Assembly (NCBI RefSeq): GCF_002005445.1 | Contig: NZ_CP014692.1 | Span: 3,430,001-3,494,000 of the forward strand | Length of the DNA stretch: 64,000 nucleotides | Reading direction: 5' to 3' | Source: Acetobacter aceti | GTDB lineage: Bacteria > Pseudomonadota > Alphaproteobacteria > Acetobacterales > Acetobacteraceae | In this document: piece by piece, positions 53,234-63,280 of the stretch | Layout: each line of letters opens with the position of its first letter | How positions within the stretch are numbered: the first letter of the stretch is position 1 | The notes under the pieces: model-generated | Databases searched by the model: none | What the model was told of the DNA's origin: nothing | What the model saw: only the letters and a program-made list of their open reading frames with translations | Position numbers and translations under genes: made by a program

Positions 53234-56200
53234 TCAACTGATCAATCGTGCTTTTTCCGAACCAGTTTCAGGGAAAAGCGCCAGCGCGTGGCTCAGGGCG
53301 CTCTCGACGACGGTGATGTCCTGAGCCGTCAGATTTGTGCAGACCGTCGATTCTGACAATTCCTGATAAACACTGACATCGTTATGGATCTCTACGATCT
53401 TTTCTGCCAGTTCGTCGGCTGTTCTGGCGACAAGGGCTGTCAGAGGCCCATCCAGATCGAGCCCTTCGGCTGCGATGGGGGTCATGATGCAAGGGACGCC
53501 GCGAGCGTGGCTTTCCAGCACCTTGCCCTTGATGCCAGCGCCAAAGCGCAGAGGAGCGGCGCTGAGACGGGCTGAAGCAAAAAGGACGTCGAGATCCGGG
53601 GCGTGCCCGATGATCTCAACCCCCTCCCCTGCCAGGGCCTTGATGCTTTCGGGCATGGCGGCACCAGCGATGCGGAAGTGGATCGAGGAATCGCGCTGAC
53701 GCACGCGGGGAGCGATCTCTTCGATCAGCCAACGGGCGGCATCGACATTGGGGGCGTGGGTGTAATTTCCAAGAAAGACGACGCCGCTCCTGTCGCTGAA
53801 CGACCGCGCAGCCGGGGTGGCTGTGATGTCCCATGGAACGACGTGCACATTGGCTCGCGGCATATCACGACGGAGCAGATCGGCCTCAACATTCGAGTGG
53901 ACCAACACACTGTCGGCATTCGCAACGGCTGTGTATTCCGCCTGTTTCATCAGTCTGGCACGGGCCGCCAGTTCGGGACGCTGCTGCGCCACGGACTGAC
54001 GCGCCATACGGAGGAAATGGAGATCGGCCATGCTGTAGACGACCCGGGCATTGCGCTGGAATCGCCGGGTCAGCGCCTGATAGCGGGTCGCCATCTCTTC
54101 GCGGTGGAGATAGACGATCGCGAAGGCGTCCTCATGTTTGCGGAGCGCGTCCTCGACCCCGGTGTAGAAAGGCGCGGAGAGGACGGTGACGCCCGGAGCG
54201 GCTTCGGGAGTGTCCTGCCGTCCGATATCATCCGCAGCGATGAAGAACACGTCGTAACCAAGTCCGATCAGGGCCCGCATGTGTGAAAGAAGCGCACAGG
54301 AGCCGGCGTCACGCCGGGCGTCCGGGCGCAGTCCGTCGATGACCAGAGCGCGAGGGCGTCGTGCGGTCTCGGTCACGGGCAGACCGCGACGGCGACGGGC
54401 GCGGCTGAGCGCCACGGCTGTATCGCCCCCAAGACGGTCGGCGCGCTGACGCGTCAGACGGTCAAGCTGGCCCATAAGGAAAGACAGGACATGGTCCTGA
54501 TCCTCGGTCTCCGAGGCAGCCTCGATGACGCGACTGATGGCGGTTTCTGTCGCTGGATCCAGAGCCGTCATGGCCTCGATGACGACCGGGGCTCCGAGGA
54601 GAGCGCCGTCATGTTCGCGGCGAACCTCGATGACGTGACGGCTGAGAGGAGACAGACCCTCCGGCAGCAGCACGTCGAAGCCGCAGCGAAGCCCGCGCCC
54701 TGTTGTCGCGACGTCCGGACGATGGCCGTTGGCGACGGTGACAGCGATCAGCGTGCCGTTGTCGACGATTTGCAGGGCGACCGGCTGGTCGGGGGTCTGC
54801 GGGTCCCAGGCCCAGCCACCGATGCGGCCCCGTGTCGCGATGTCGACATAACCTTCGAGCGTGTCATGGCCCCCCGCCATGCCGGTGGCGGGCAGGATGC
54901 GCGTGATGGTGGCCGGAGCGACGGACGCTGTCTGGTCGAGCACCCACGGGCTGTTGCCGAGGCGGGCGTGGTCCGTCGTGCGACGGACTTCGATGACATG
55001 ACGTTCGAAGGGTGAGAGACCACCGGGAATGGTGAAGGAGAAGCCGACTGCGCCACCTGCGTCCGGACGAAGCTGGCGGGCCGTCACCTCACCCAGCACC
55101 ACGCCGCGATCGAGCACCTGCAGACGCACGGCGTCGTTTGCGCCGGATGTGCGCGCCCAGCCGCAGATTTCCGTGCGGGTGACAGTGTCGATGAACCCTT
55201 CGAGGGGCTGCTCCTCGCTGACTGGCAGGGTCAGACCGGCGATAACCGCAAGGCGGGTGCGGATGGCTTCGAGTTCCGGTCCCTGTTCGCAGCGCGGGGC
55301 ACAGTAGAGGGCCGGGCCGTTTTTTGCGTCCGGATAAAGCGCGGCATAGGTCGCGGCATTATGGAACATGCCGCGTGAGTTGTCGTCGATGAAGGTTTCG
55401 GACTGGACGCCGTTCGCGATGACGACGTCGTGGCTGTCCAGTTCGATGTGGAAATAGGACACCTCGTCCATGCGCCCGGCCTGAACGATGGACGTGCCGT
55501 TGACGAGAGTGACGGCCGGGATGAGGAGGCCGTCCAGCAGCATGGCGTGCAGCGGCGAGACCGAGAGGTCCGTATGCGGCAGGTTCTGTCCAAGCGAGCC
55601 TTTCCGGAAGATCACGGGCAGCACGTCGCGATTGCCGTGCGCGAACTGGCCGGAATAGGCGCGGCGGCCGATCCAGCGGATGGCGCGGGGACCGTTCTCC
55701 GCCGTCAGCACGGTGTCGCCGATGGAGAGCTGTTCGACGGGGACTTCGCCACGCTCGGTCAGGATGAGCGTGCCGCGACCGTAACAGGGGGTGCCATCCT
55801 GCACGACCGTGAGCAGGGTGTCGCCCTGTCCGTCATCGGAAAGCGAGAACTGCGACACATCGTAAGTGCCGTCGAGGGCGATGGTAAACTGGCTGTCGGC
55901 ACCGGTGATGGTCAGGTCAGAACCGCTGGTGAGCGACAGGCTGACATCGGAGCCGAAGACAAGATCGGAGAGATCGATCATGCCGCCGGAGAGCAGCGCC
56001 ACGTTATCGGCGGAAGCGCCGCTCGCCAGAGAGAGAAGACCGCCGGAGGTGATGGTGGCGTCCTGCACATAGCCGCCGGAAGCGATGCTGACAGTCCCGG
56101 CGATGGTTTCATTGACCGCGCCGCCGCGCGAACCGATGGTCTGGGCGCCACCCTGATCGATGATGACGCCGGAGGTCGCGCCGCCGACAATCTGAGTTCC

Positions 56201-59200
56201 GCCGGACTGGATTTCGACATCCGCCGCATAGCCTGCGTCGCTCGACCCGCCACCGCCTGTTGCGGTGAGGCCGGCATTGGCGGCGTTGATGGTCACACTG
56301 ACGGAGCCTGCGGCAATGGTCTGCTTGCTGCCCGAGCCGATGATGGTGCCGCTGGCGGTGCCATAGACGGCCTGATCGCCGCCTTCGAGGACGGTGCTGG
56401 TGGCTGATCCGTAGACCGACTGGTTACCGCCTTCGAGAATACGGGCGCTGACGACTTTTCCGCCGACGATGACATTCTGGAAAGCGCCATCGCCGATGGT
56501 GGCGGAAATGTCCGCGGCTCCGGAAGCGATGGTCTCGCTGCCCTCATCCGCGAGGGTGGTGAGGCTGGCGCCTGCACCGGTTTCGAGAGTGAGCGTGCCC
56601 GAAACAGTGGTGTCTGCCGCGATGCCACCGCTGGCGACATCCAGCGTATTGCCGGACCCTATGGTGGCCGAGAGCGTGCCGCCACCGGAGAGAATGAGGA
56701 GGGAGGAACTGCCGTCATCGAGCGTGAAACCGCTGACGGGGGCGGCGACAGCGGCGATGGGCCTGCCCGCGCCGTTGAAAAGGACTTCACCCGAGGAGAT
56801 GACAACGCCACCGGAATCGACGGTGTCGGTCACGGCTGCTCCCGCCATGACGATGAGTGTGCCACCCTCCTCCACGGTCTCGCCGGTGGCCGAACCGCCG
56901 GCGCTGACGAGCTCGATGGCTCCGGAAGAAATGGTGTCCGCGCTGGCGACGCCACCCGACAGGATAGTGACAGCACCGCCGGACTTTTCATGCGCGCTGG
57001 TCAGTGTGCCTGCGTCCATGATCTGGCCACCGGCTAGAACAGCGGTCTCAATGGCAGCGCCACCCTGCGAGATGACCTGCTGGCCTGTCAGACTGACGAC
57101 AGTGCGGCTGGCGACACCTTCGACAGTCTGTTCACCCGCGAGGACGAGAGTGAGGTTTGTGACACCGCCTGCCTGAACGTCTTCCAGCCCGGTCACAGCA
57201 TCGGATACGGCGACAGCGCCGGAAGCGACTGTCAGCACACCATCTGCGGTGACGATGGTGCCTTTAGCCTGTCCCCCGGACTGGAGCGTGGCGGATGTGT
57301 GGGCGCTATCGAGCAGAATACCCGAGGCCACGCCCGATACGGCGGAGACGATGGTGGTTCCCGACCAGATCACCATGCCGGAGGTGACGACGGCGCCACC
57401 ATTCTCGATGGTGTCGGTGGCGCTGCCACCATCGAGCACCACGAGGGTAGCGCCGGAGTTGACGGTCTCGCCGGAAACCACAGCGCCGGAGGAGACAATT
57501 TCAATGGCTCCGGAACTGAGGGTATCGCCAATGGCGGTCGCGCCGGTCTGCACGTTGAGGACACCACCATCCTCGACCGTAGCGCCCGTGATGACGCCCA
57601 GAACTTCGGCCTGACCGCCGCTTTCGATCTCGGTACCACTGGCGACGCCGTAGACGGTCTGATCGCCACCGGCGGAAACGGTTGTCTCGATTGCAGCGCC
57701 ACCCGCGGAGACGATCTGATAACCGTCGTTCATGACCTGTGTGGCGGAAGCGCCTCCTCCGCTCTGGATCACTTCAATGGCGCCGTAACCGCTGACGATG
57801 GTTCCGGCGGCGACGCCACCGGACAGGATCTCGACATCACCCGCGTCCTGCGTGGCCGCTGCGATGGCTCCTGATGAGACGGTGAGAATGACGCCTTGCC
57901 CGATCGTGGAATTTTCAATCGCGCCACCGGGAAGAACCTGAGCGTTTTCTCCGTAACCCTCGATATCGAGACCTGATGCGAGAGTGGAGATACCGGAAAT
58001 GACGCGACCTGCAGAGAGAACGAGCACGCCAGCGCTGATGATCTGGCCTCCGCTGGCAAGGGTGATATCTGCGACCGAGGCACCGCTCTGGAGGATGAGA
58101 GTGCCGCCATTCTCAACCGTTTCATTCGAAACGGTAGCACCGGAATCGACGATTTCGAAAGCGCCGGAGGTGATGGTGTCATTGCTGCCACTGCCACCGG
58201 AAAGAAACTCGGTGATACCACCGGAAGACGTCGTAAGGCCGGTCGCAGTCCCGGAAACCTTTTCCGTGCCACCGGAAAGCACGGTGCTGCCGGAACCGGT
58301 GGCACCACTCTCGATGATCTCTGTCCCGCCACTGCCGATCTGCGTGCCGATGGCTGCGCCAGACACATCCAGCGTAGCGTAAGCGCCTTTGACAATGGTG
58401 CCTCTGGCTGTTGCGCCAGAGGCCACCCTGACGATGCTGCCGTCCTGCGTATTGACCGCGGTGCCACCGGACAGCACGTCGAGCGTGCCGCCGGAAGTGA
58501 GAATGGCGGCATCGAGTTCACCACCAGCCATGACGACAGCGCTTTCCGTAACACTGTCGAGGATGATGCCGGAAACCAGTCCCGCAGTCGCAGAGGTGAC
58601 TGCACCGCTGGACGTGATGAACACACCAGCCGATACGATGCTGCCGCCCTCATCCACAGTGCCGCTGACGGTAGCGCCGGGGAGCACCAGCAGCGTTCCG
58701 CCAGTGGACAGAACTTCGCCGATGGCGGAAGCGCCAGCGGAGATGACTTCGATGCCGCCGCTTTCGATCACGTCATATTCGGCCGTTGCGCCGGAGGAGA
58801 CGATGTTCAGGCCACCGCTTTTCACGGTGCCGCTGATGGTTGTTCCCCTGATCTGCTGGACACCGCCGGACCCGACCGTGATGGCGGATGTTGTAGCGCC
58901 CGCCGCGACGTTGAGAGTGCCGCCATCTGTGAGCGTAGCGCTCTCGATCAGGGCGCCTCCACTCATGTTGGCGTAGGCCGAGCCGGAGAAAGCGCCACCG
59001 TTCAGGACGCCGCCGGAAGAGACGATGACGTAGCCGCCGCTATCGAGTTCGTAGTTCGAGCCGACGCCGGAAATACGCCCCGAGCCGCCGTGGATTGCGA
59101 CGTCGATGGCGGTCGCACCGGCGCTGACTCCGAGATAACCATTATCTTCAAGCACGATGTGGGAGAGCACGCCACCGAAGTGCTCCCAGATGTTGCCTCC

Positions 59201-61105
59201 ATCCTCGACTGTCAGATCTTCACCGGTACCGCCTGCCCAGATACGAAGGACACCGGAACTGCCTATGGTGACGCCAATGGCGTCGCCACCGGAGGAAATA
59301 TGACTGGAACCTGTCATTTCCGAACCGCCGGAAAGCTGCCCGCCAGCCAGGACCGTGACGCTTCCGCCCTGGATGTTCGTGGCCTTGCCGCCGGACAGGA
59401 TCGTGGCGCTGGCGTTGTCATCAAGGTTGATGTTCTGCGCGGCACCGCCGTCATAGACCGTCAGTTCGCCGCCGCTGCCGACAGCGAGGCGAGAAAGAAC
59501 ATTTTCGGCGGCGTCAACGATGCCGCCATTGGATGTGACGACCACGGTCGCCGAGATGACCCGCGCGCCGGAAGCAAGAGCCATGTCCGAGACTGAAGCG
59601 CCGGACATGACGACAAGAGTCGCGCCGGATTCAAGAGTCTCGTTGCTGGCCGAACCACCGGACCAGATGATTTCGATGGCGCCCGAGGCGAGCGTGTCGC
59701 TCTCGGCAACACCACCGGCACTGATATTGAGCGAGGCGCCGGACTGGAGGGTAAGACCGCTGACCTGCCCGGTTACGATTTCAATACCGCCAGTCTGCAC
59801 CGTTGCATTGACGGACCGTCCGCCCGTACTGACAGTCTCGATAGCACCAGACTGCACGGTGGTGCCGGAGGCTGTGCCACTGACATCCAGTTCGGCACCG
59901 GAGGCAAGAACGGCGTTGGTAATATCCGCCCCGCTTTCGACAATGACATTGCCTGCATTCTGGACACCGGAAAGGCTCATCCCGGAGAAGACGTCGAGCG
60001 TTGTACCGCTGGCGACAGTCAGGCTGCTCAGGTCGCTATCAAGCGCGATGGCGCTGACGAACTGCCCGGCGGACTGGAGAATGGCCCCTGCGCTGATGAT
60101 GATGCCACCTGCATTGGTGATATCCGCGGCCTGAGCACCCACCGCGATAACCAGCTCGCCTCCGGAAGAGACGGTTTCCCCAGAAACACCCGCACCGGCG
60201 CTGACAATTTCCAGACCGCCGTCAGTGATGACGTCACCGCTTCCTGTTGCCCCGCTGGTGAGGATATCGAGCCCGCCGGAAGCAATGATGGCGCTGACTG
60301 TTGTGCCGGCGACCTGCTGCTGGCCGCCTGCGCTGACAGTGACGTTACTGGTGGCGGCGCCAGCGGAAACATAAAGGACTGCGCTATCGAGGACGGTGGC
60401 CTCATTGATGGTGGCGCCATTGCTCATCATGGCGTAAGCGCCGGTATCGAACCTGGCGTTGCTGAGCACGCCGCCGGAGGAAATCCAGAGATAGGCGCTG
60501 TTGGTGAGCGTGTAGTTCTCGCCGGTGCCGGAGATGCGTCCCGAGCCACCGTTGATCGTGACGTCCGAGGCAGCGCCGCCGGCGCTGATGCCGACATAGC
60601 CGCCGCTTTCGATCACATCGACACCACTGACATAACCGCCGGAAGAAACCCAGAGATAGGCACCACTTTTCACTGTTGTGTCGAGAGCTTCACCGCCGGA
60701 TGAGACACGGACAATGCCCGAAACACCCTGGATTGTGGTGTCTGAGGCGATCGCGCCCTTGTAGACATAGATGGTCGTGCCGGAGGTTGTGGAGGCGGAA
60801 ACGGAAAGACCGCCGGAGCTGATGATGAGGGCTCCAAGACTCTCGCTGCTGACGCCGCCGTTATAGACGTAGAGCATGCCACCGTCGGTGAGCTGGGCAT
60901 CCTCGATGACGCCGCCTGAGAGAACGCTTCCGACTGCTCCTGACGCAATAACGATATTTTCTGCGTTCCCGTTGGCGGAGATGACAAGCTTCCCTCCTGC
61001 CGCGACCGTACCGGCGAGGACGGAGCCACCGGACTGGAGCGTCAACGTGTCTCCAGACTGGATGGAGACGGAGCTTTCTGTCGAAGAAAGTGTGGAGGAA
61101 GTCAT
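53234..61105 (-). CDS. Giant strand-loop-strand repeat protein with Hint and glycosyltransferase domains
   Basis: A 2,623-residue protein. Residues about 10-1765 are near-uniform autotransporter-passenger strand-loop-strand repeats (AIDA type; units such as VLSGGVIEDAQLTDGGMLYV and IVSSGATAEYDVIESGGIEV) with SGG/SGA turns about every 19-20 residues, predicted to form a long beta-helix. A Hint domain starts at Cys1774 (CYGRGTLILTERGEVPVEQL, then LSPLHAMLLDG in variant form) and runs to about 1910. Two copies of a GWAW-type beta domain follow (about 1970-2065 and 2083-2175; each has RHVIEVRR). Residues about 2250-2610 are a GT-B glycosyltransferase (VVFLGNYTHAPNVDAARWL, FGAGIKGKVLESHARGVPCI). 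There is no signal peptide, beta-barrel or visible anchor. The divergent heptosyltransferase is the likely modifier. Confidence 0.85.
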   Translation of the reverse strand: MTSSTLSSTESSVSIQSGDTLTLQSGGSVLAGTVAAGGKLVISANGNAENIVIASGAVGSVLSGGVIEDAQLTDGGMLYVYNGGVSSESLGALIISSGGLSVSASTTSGTTIYVYKGAIASDTTIQGVSGIVRVSSGGEALDTTVKSGAYLWVSSGGYVSGVDVIESGGYVGISAGGAASDVTINGGSGRISGTGENYTLTNSAYLWISSGGVLSNARFDTGAYAMMSNGATINEATVLDSAVLYVSAGAATSNVTVSAGGQQQVAGTTVSAIIASGGLDILTSGATGSGDVITDGGLEIVSAGAGVSGETVSSGGELVIAVGAQAADITNAGGIIISAGAILQSAGQFVSAIALDSDLSSLTVASGTTLDVFSGMSLSGVQNAGNVIVESGADITNAVLASGAELDVSGTASGTTVQSGAIETVSTGGRSVNATVQTGGIEIVTGQVSGLTLQSGASLNISAGGVAESDTLASGAIEIIWSGGSASNETLESGATLVVMSGASVSDMALASGARVISATVVVTSNGGIVDAAENVLSRLAVGSGGELTVYDGGAAQNINLDDNASATILSGGKATNIQGGSVTVLAGGQLSGGSEMTGSSHISSGGDAIGVTIGSSGVLRIWAGGTGEDLTVEDGGNIWEHFGGVLSHIVLEDNGYLGVSAGATAIDVAIHGGSGRISGVGSNYELDSGGYVIVSSGGVLNGGAFSGSAYANMSGGALIESATLTDGGTLNVAAGATTSAITVGSGGVQQIRGTTISGTVKSGGLNIVSSGATAEYDVIESGGIEVISAGASAIGEVLSTGGTLLVLPGATVSGTVDEGGSIVSAGVFITSSGAVTSATAGLVSGIILDSVTESAVVMAGGELDAAILTSGGTLDVLSGGTAVNTQDGSIVRVASGATARGTIVKGAYATLDVSGAAIGTQIGSGGTEIIESGATGSGSTVLSGGTEKVSGTATGLTTSSGGITEFLSGGSGSNDTITSGAFEIVDSGATVSNETVENGGTLILQSGASVADITLASGGQIISAGVLVLSAGRVISGISTLASGLDIEGYGENAQVLPGGAIENSTIGQGVILTVSSGAIAAATQDAGDVEILSGGVAAGTIVSGYGAIEVIQSGGGASATQVMNDGYQIVSAGGAAIETTVSAGGDQTVYGVASGTEIESGGQAEVLGVITGATVEDGGVLNVQTGATAIGDTLSSGAIEIVSSGAVVSGETVNSGATLVVLDGGSATDTIENGGAVVTSGMVIWSGTTIVSAVSGVASGILLDSAHTSATLQSGGQAKGTIVTADGVLTVASGAVAVSDAVTGLEDVQAGGVTNLTLVLAGEQTVEGVASRTVVSLTGQQVISQGGAAIETAVLAGGQIMDAGTLTSAHEKSGGAVTILSGGVASADTISSGAIELVSAGGSATGETVEEGGTLIVMAGAAVTDTVDSGGVVISSGEVLFNGAGRPIAAVAAPVSGFTLDDGSSSLLILSGGGTLSATIGSGNTLDVASGGIAADTTVSGTLTLETGAGASLTTLADEGSETIASGAADISATIGDGAFQNVIVGGKVVSARILEGGNQSVYGSATSTVLEGGDQAVYGTASGTIIGSGSKQTIAAGSVSVTINAANAGLTATGGGGSSDAGYAADVEIQSGGTQIVGGATSGVIIDQGGAQTIGSRGGAVNETIAGTVSIASGGYVQDATITSGGLLSLASGASADNVALLSGGMIDLSDLVFGSDVSLSLTSGSDLTITGADSQFTIALDGTYDVSQFSLSDDGQGDTLLTVVQDGTPCYGRGTLILTERGEVPVEQLSIGDTVLTAENGPRAIRWIGRRAYSGQFAHGNRDVLPVIFRKGSLGQNLPHTDLSVSPLHAMLLDGLLIPAVTLVNGTSIVQAGRMDEVSYFHIELDSHDVVIANGVQSETFIDDNSRGMFHNAATYAALYPDAKNGPALYCAPRCEQGPELEAIRTRLAVIAGLTLPVSEEQPLEGFIDTVTRTEICGWARTSGANDAVRLQVLDRGVVLGEVTARQLRPDAGGAVGFSFTIPGGLSPFERHVIEVRRTTDHARLGNSPWVLDQTASVAPATITRILPATGMAGGHDTLEGYVDIATRGRIGGWAWDPQTPDQPVALQIVDNGTLIAVTVANGHRPDVATTGRGLRCGFDVLLPEGLSPLSRHVIEVRREHDGALLGAPVVIEAMTALDPATETAISRVIEAASETEDQDHVLSFLMGQLDRLTRQRADRLGGDTAVALSRARRRRGLPVTETARRPRALVIDGLRPDARRDAGSCALLSHMRALIGLGYDVFFIAADDIGRQDTPEAAPGVTVLSAPFYTGVEDALRKHEDAFAIVYLHREEMATRYQALTRRFQRNARVVYSMADLHFLRMARQSVAQQRPELAARARLMKQAEYTAVANADSVLVHSNVEADLLRRDMPRANVHVVPWDITATPAARSFSDRSGVVFLGNYTHAPNVDAARWLIEEIAPRVRQRDSSIHFRIAGAAMPESIKALAGEGVEIIGHAPDLDVLFASARLSAAPLRFGAGIKGKVLESHARGVPCIMTPIAAEGLDLDGPLTALVARTADELAEKIVEIHNDVSVYQELSESTVCTNLTAQDITVVESALSHALALFPETGSEKARLIS
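55376..55786 (-). other. Hint domain within the giant protein
   Basis: The block from Cys1774 to about residue 1910 has the Hint_2 pattern: CYGRGTLILTERGEVPVEQL, IGDTVLT, IRWIGRRAYSG, HTDLSVSPLHAMLLDGLLIP, LVNGTSIVQ, YFHIELDSHDVVIANG and ETFIDDNSRGMF. Hint folds cleave or splice their own backbone at the N-terminal Cys/Ser; here cleavage would release the repeat region from the glycosyltransferase half. Activity is not shown. Confidence 0.75.
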
Positions 61106-61566
61106 GAACAGTCTACTCCGCGCACCCGGCAGTCATGGTGTTCGACAGGACTGACCGCACGGGGAAAGGTGACTGTCCGTGTGTTACGAAAACAGCTTCT
61201 ATCCAGCACGAAAAATCCGGCTTTCAATCCATCGCCAAACATTGGTTTTGATTTTCTGTGATTTTGAGGAATATTTCCGGAACCAGACACACCACGTCAC
61301 ACAGAAAGTTTTTGTTAACTACTTTTGATGACGGCTCATCAGCAAGTGACGTTTCAATGACGGATTTATGTCATTGTTTTTTGTCTCTTTACTTTTATCC
61401 GCAATCGGTTTCTCGGTTCCCCAGGTTCTTTTGGTGCCGGAAGATATCGTGAAGCCTGGTTCCCTCTTCGGGGATATTGGCGGATCGACACTCTTTGGGG
61501 TCTTGGGTGTTTTAACACGCATGCACGACATTTTCTGGCGGTTCAACAGGTTTGCAGACGGACGGC
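61106..61566. other. Divergent promoter region, giant gene / heptosyltransferase
   Basis: 461 bp between the starts of the giant gene (61105, minus) and the heptosyltransferase (61567, plus). It probably contains both promoters. A hydrophobic 71-codon frame at 61368-61583 (+) lacks a ribosome site and overlaps the heptosyltransferase start. Confidence 0.5.
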
Positions 61567-62916
61567 ATGACAGATTCAAATGATGTGACTTCGGGCCCTT
61601 CCACTCCCCCTGTCAGTGTTGAGGCCTCTGCGATGACCACCGCCGCGCCTTCGGCGTCCACATCCACGAAAGATGAGAAGAAGGCGTTCGTGAGTCCGGC
61701 CACGCTTCCGACACAGGAGGGACCGGATGGCATCCGGTATGATTTCAATCTTGGCTGTCGGGTTCAGCTTCCTGACGGAAAATGGACGATCCGCCTGACT
61801 GATCTGGACACAGGCAACATTCTGTTCGAAACCACCGCGGGCAAGGCTACGGTGAACAGCGCCAAGCGGTTTTATGTTCGTTTCGGTATCGAGGTGAAGG
61901 ACGCGACAGACACTGTCTTCACGCATGAGTTCGACTGCCGGGACCGTGATGTGCTGGTGCAGCTTCCTGTTGGTACGCTGGGCGACACTCTGGGCTGGTT
62001 TCCCTACGTCGCCCGTCTGGGCGAGGTGCGTGGCTGCCGTCTGACCTGCGTGATGGCGGCGCCGATCATTCCGCTCTTTCGCGCGACCTATCCTCAGATC
62101 ACCTTCATCACTCCCGAGGAACTGGAGGGCAGCGATCGTTTGAAATCCTTTTATGCCACCTATACGCTTGGACTGTTTTTCGAAGATTCAGCGCATGTGT
62201 GGCAACCGAGTGATTTCCGGCTTGTCGGTCTGCATCGTACGGCGGGTTATATTCTGGGTGTCGATCCGACAGAGGAACCGCCTGAGATTGCGCCGGACGA
62301 GGATCCGTCACGACCGATCGAGGAGCCTTACGTCTGTATTGCGGCGCAGAGCAGTTCACAGTGCAAATACTGGAACAATCCGGATGGCTGGCGACAGCTC
62401 GTAGCGTTTCTGCAGGAGAGCGGCTATCGCGTGATCTGTATTGACCAGAAACCTGTGCATGGCACGGGTATTGTCTGGAATCACATTCCCTATGGAGCAG
62501 AGGATCAGACGGGCAACCGGTCTCTGGCCGAGCGTGTGAGATGGTTGCGTCATGCGGCTTTTTTCGTAGGGCTGTCGAGTGGCCTGTCGTGGCTGGCCTG
62601 GGCTGCTCGCTGCAGGGTTGTCATGATTTCGGGTTTCACCCATCCGACAAACGAGTTTCATACGCCCTGGCGCATCATCAACTGGCATGCCTGCAACTCC
62701 TGCTGGCATGATCCTGCCTGTCGTTTCGATCACAAGGATTTCCTGTGGTGCCCGCGTCACGCGGGCACTGGGCGACAGTTTGAATGCACGCGGCTGATTA
62801 CTGTGGAGCATGTGAAGCGGGTGATCAGAACGATTCCGGATTTTTCGTCGGTGAACGTCACTGCGGAGAAGATGGAGGATTCGAAAAACCCCTTTGATGT
62901 GAATGTCTGTCAGTAA
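61567..62916 (+). CDS. Autotransporter strand-loop-strand O-heptosyltransferase (TibC/Aah type)
   Basis: A 449-residue glycosyltransferase. After a disordered Ser/Thr-rich start of about 50 residues, a small beta domain (RYDFNLGCRVQLPDGKWTIR) precedes a GT-B core with LPVGTLGDTLGWFPYV, CIAAQSSSQCKYWNNPDGWR, LSSGLSWLAWAARC and the HPTNEFHTPWRIINWHACNS motif. The BAHT iron finger is visible as Cys376, Cys379, Cys385 and Cys395. TibC and Aah attach heptose from ADP-heptose to Ser residues in strand-loop-strand repeats, the repeat type of the divergent giant protein. I used the ATG at 61567; the longer frame begins with TTG. Confidence 0.88.
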   Translation: MTDSNDVTSGPSTPPVSVEASAMTTAAPSASTSTKDEKKAFVSPATLPTQEGPDGIRYDFNLGCRVQLPDGKWTIRLTDLDTGNILFETTAGKATVNSAKRFYVRFGIEVKDATDTVFTHEFDCRDRDVLVQLPVGTLGDTLGWFPYVARLGEVRGCRLTCVMAAPIIPLFRATYPQITFITPEELEGSDRLKSFYATYTLGLFFEDSAHVWQPSDFRLVGLHRTAGYILGVDPTEEPPEIAPDEDPSRPIEEPYVCIAAQSSSQCKYWNNPDGWRQLVAFLQESGYRVICIDQKPVHGTGIVWNHIPYGAEDQTGNRSLAERVRWLRHAAFFVGLSSGLSWLAWAARCRVVMISGFTHPTNEFHTPWRIINWHACNSCWHDPACRFDHKDFLWCPRHAGTGRQFECTRLITVEHVKRVIRTIPDFSSVNVTAEKMEDSKNPFDVNVCQ

Positions 62917-63216
62917 TTCCATATTTTTTGATCTGAATGCGGGAGATGGACCGGGGAATCTGGTTTCTTTGACGTTGAAGATCGTCAGGCTCATCTGAAT
63001 GGGTATGGCGATCAAACCGAAGCCTTTCCCTTAACTGTGGATTTTGACGTGTTTCACTTCGATCCGTAAAAAGATTGACTCTTTTGGGCGCAAGTAATGG
63101 CAGGCGTCTATCATTTGATCCGGACTCTGAGTTATCTCCTCAAAGACCATTTATAATTCAGGAATTTTCTCTATCTTGGACTGTAGCTTCCCATGCCTGA
63201 TGCCAGTTATTCTCGG

Positions 63217-63266
63217 TTAGAGCATATCCAGTTTGAATGGACACATTCGAACTGGTGAATATGCTC
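63217..63266. repeat. Imperfect palindromic repeat
   Basis: GAGCATAT, CCAGTT and GAATG on the left pair with CATTCGAACTGG and ATATGCTC on the right, with a 3-nt insertion in one arm. It begins TTAGAGCAT, as does the element at 52910. Confidence 0.6.
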
Positions 63267-63280
63267 GATAAACAATGAAT

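Noticed and set aside
55430..58976. Several long plus-strand frames across the giant gene
   Set aside because: They mirror the strand-loop-strand repeats in another frame, giving low-complexity proteins without ribosome sites.
55800..61100. Regular short repeats suggesting a CRISPR array or tandem DNA repeat
   Set aside because: The periodicity is at protein level (variable SGG/SGA units), with no identical DNA repeats and unique spacers.
61368..61583. 71-codon hydrophobic frame upstream of the heptosyltransferase
   Set aside because: No ribosome site, and it overlaps the heptosyltransferase start in another frame; it may be chance.
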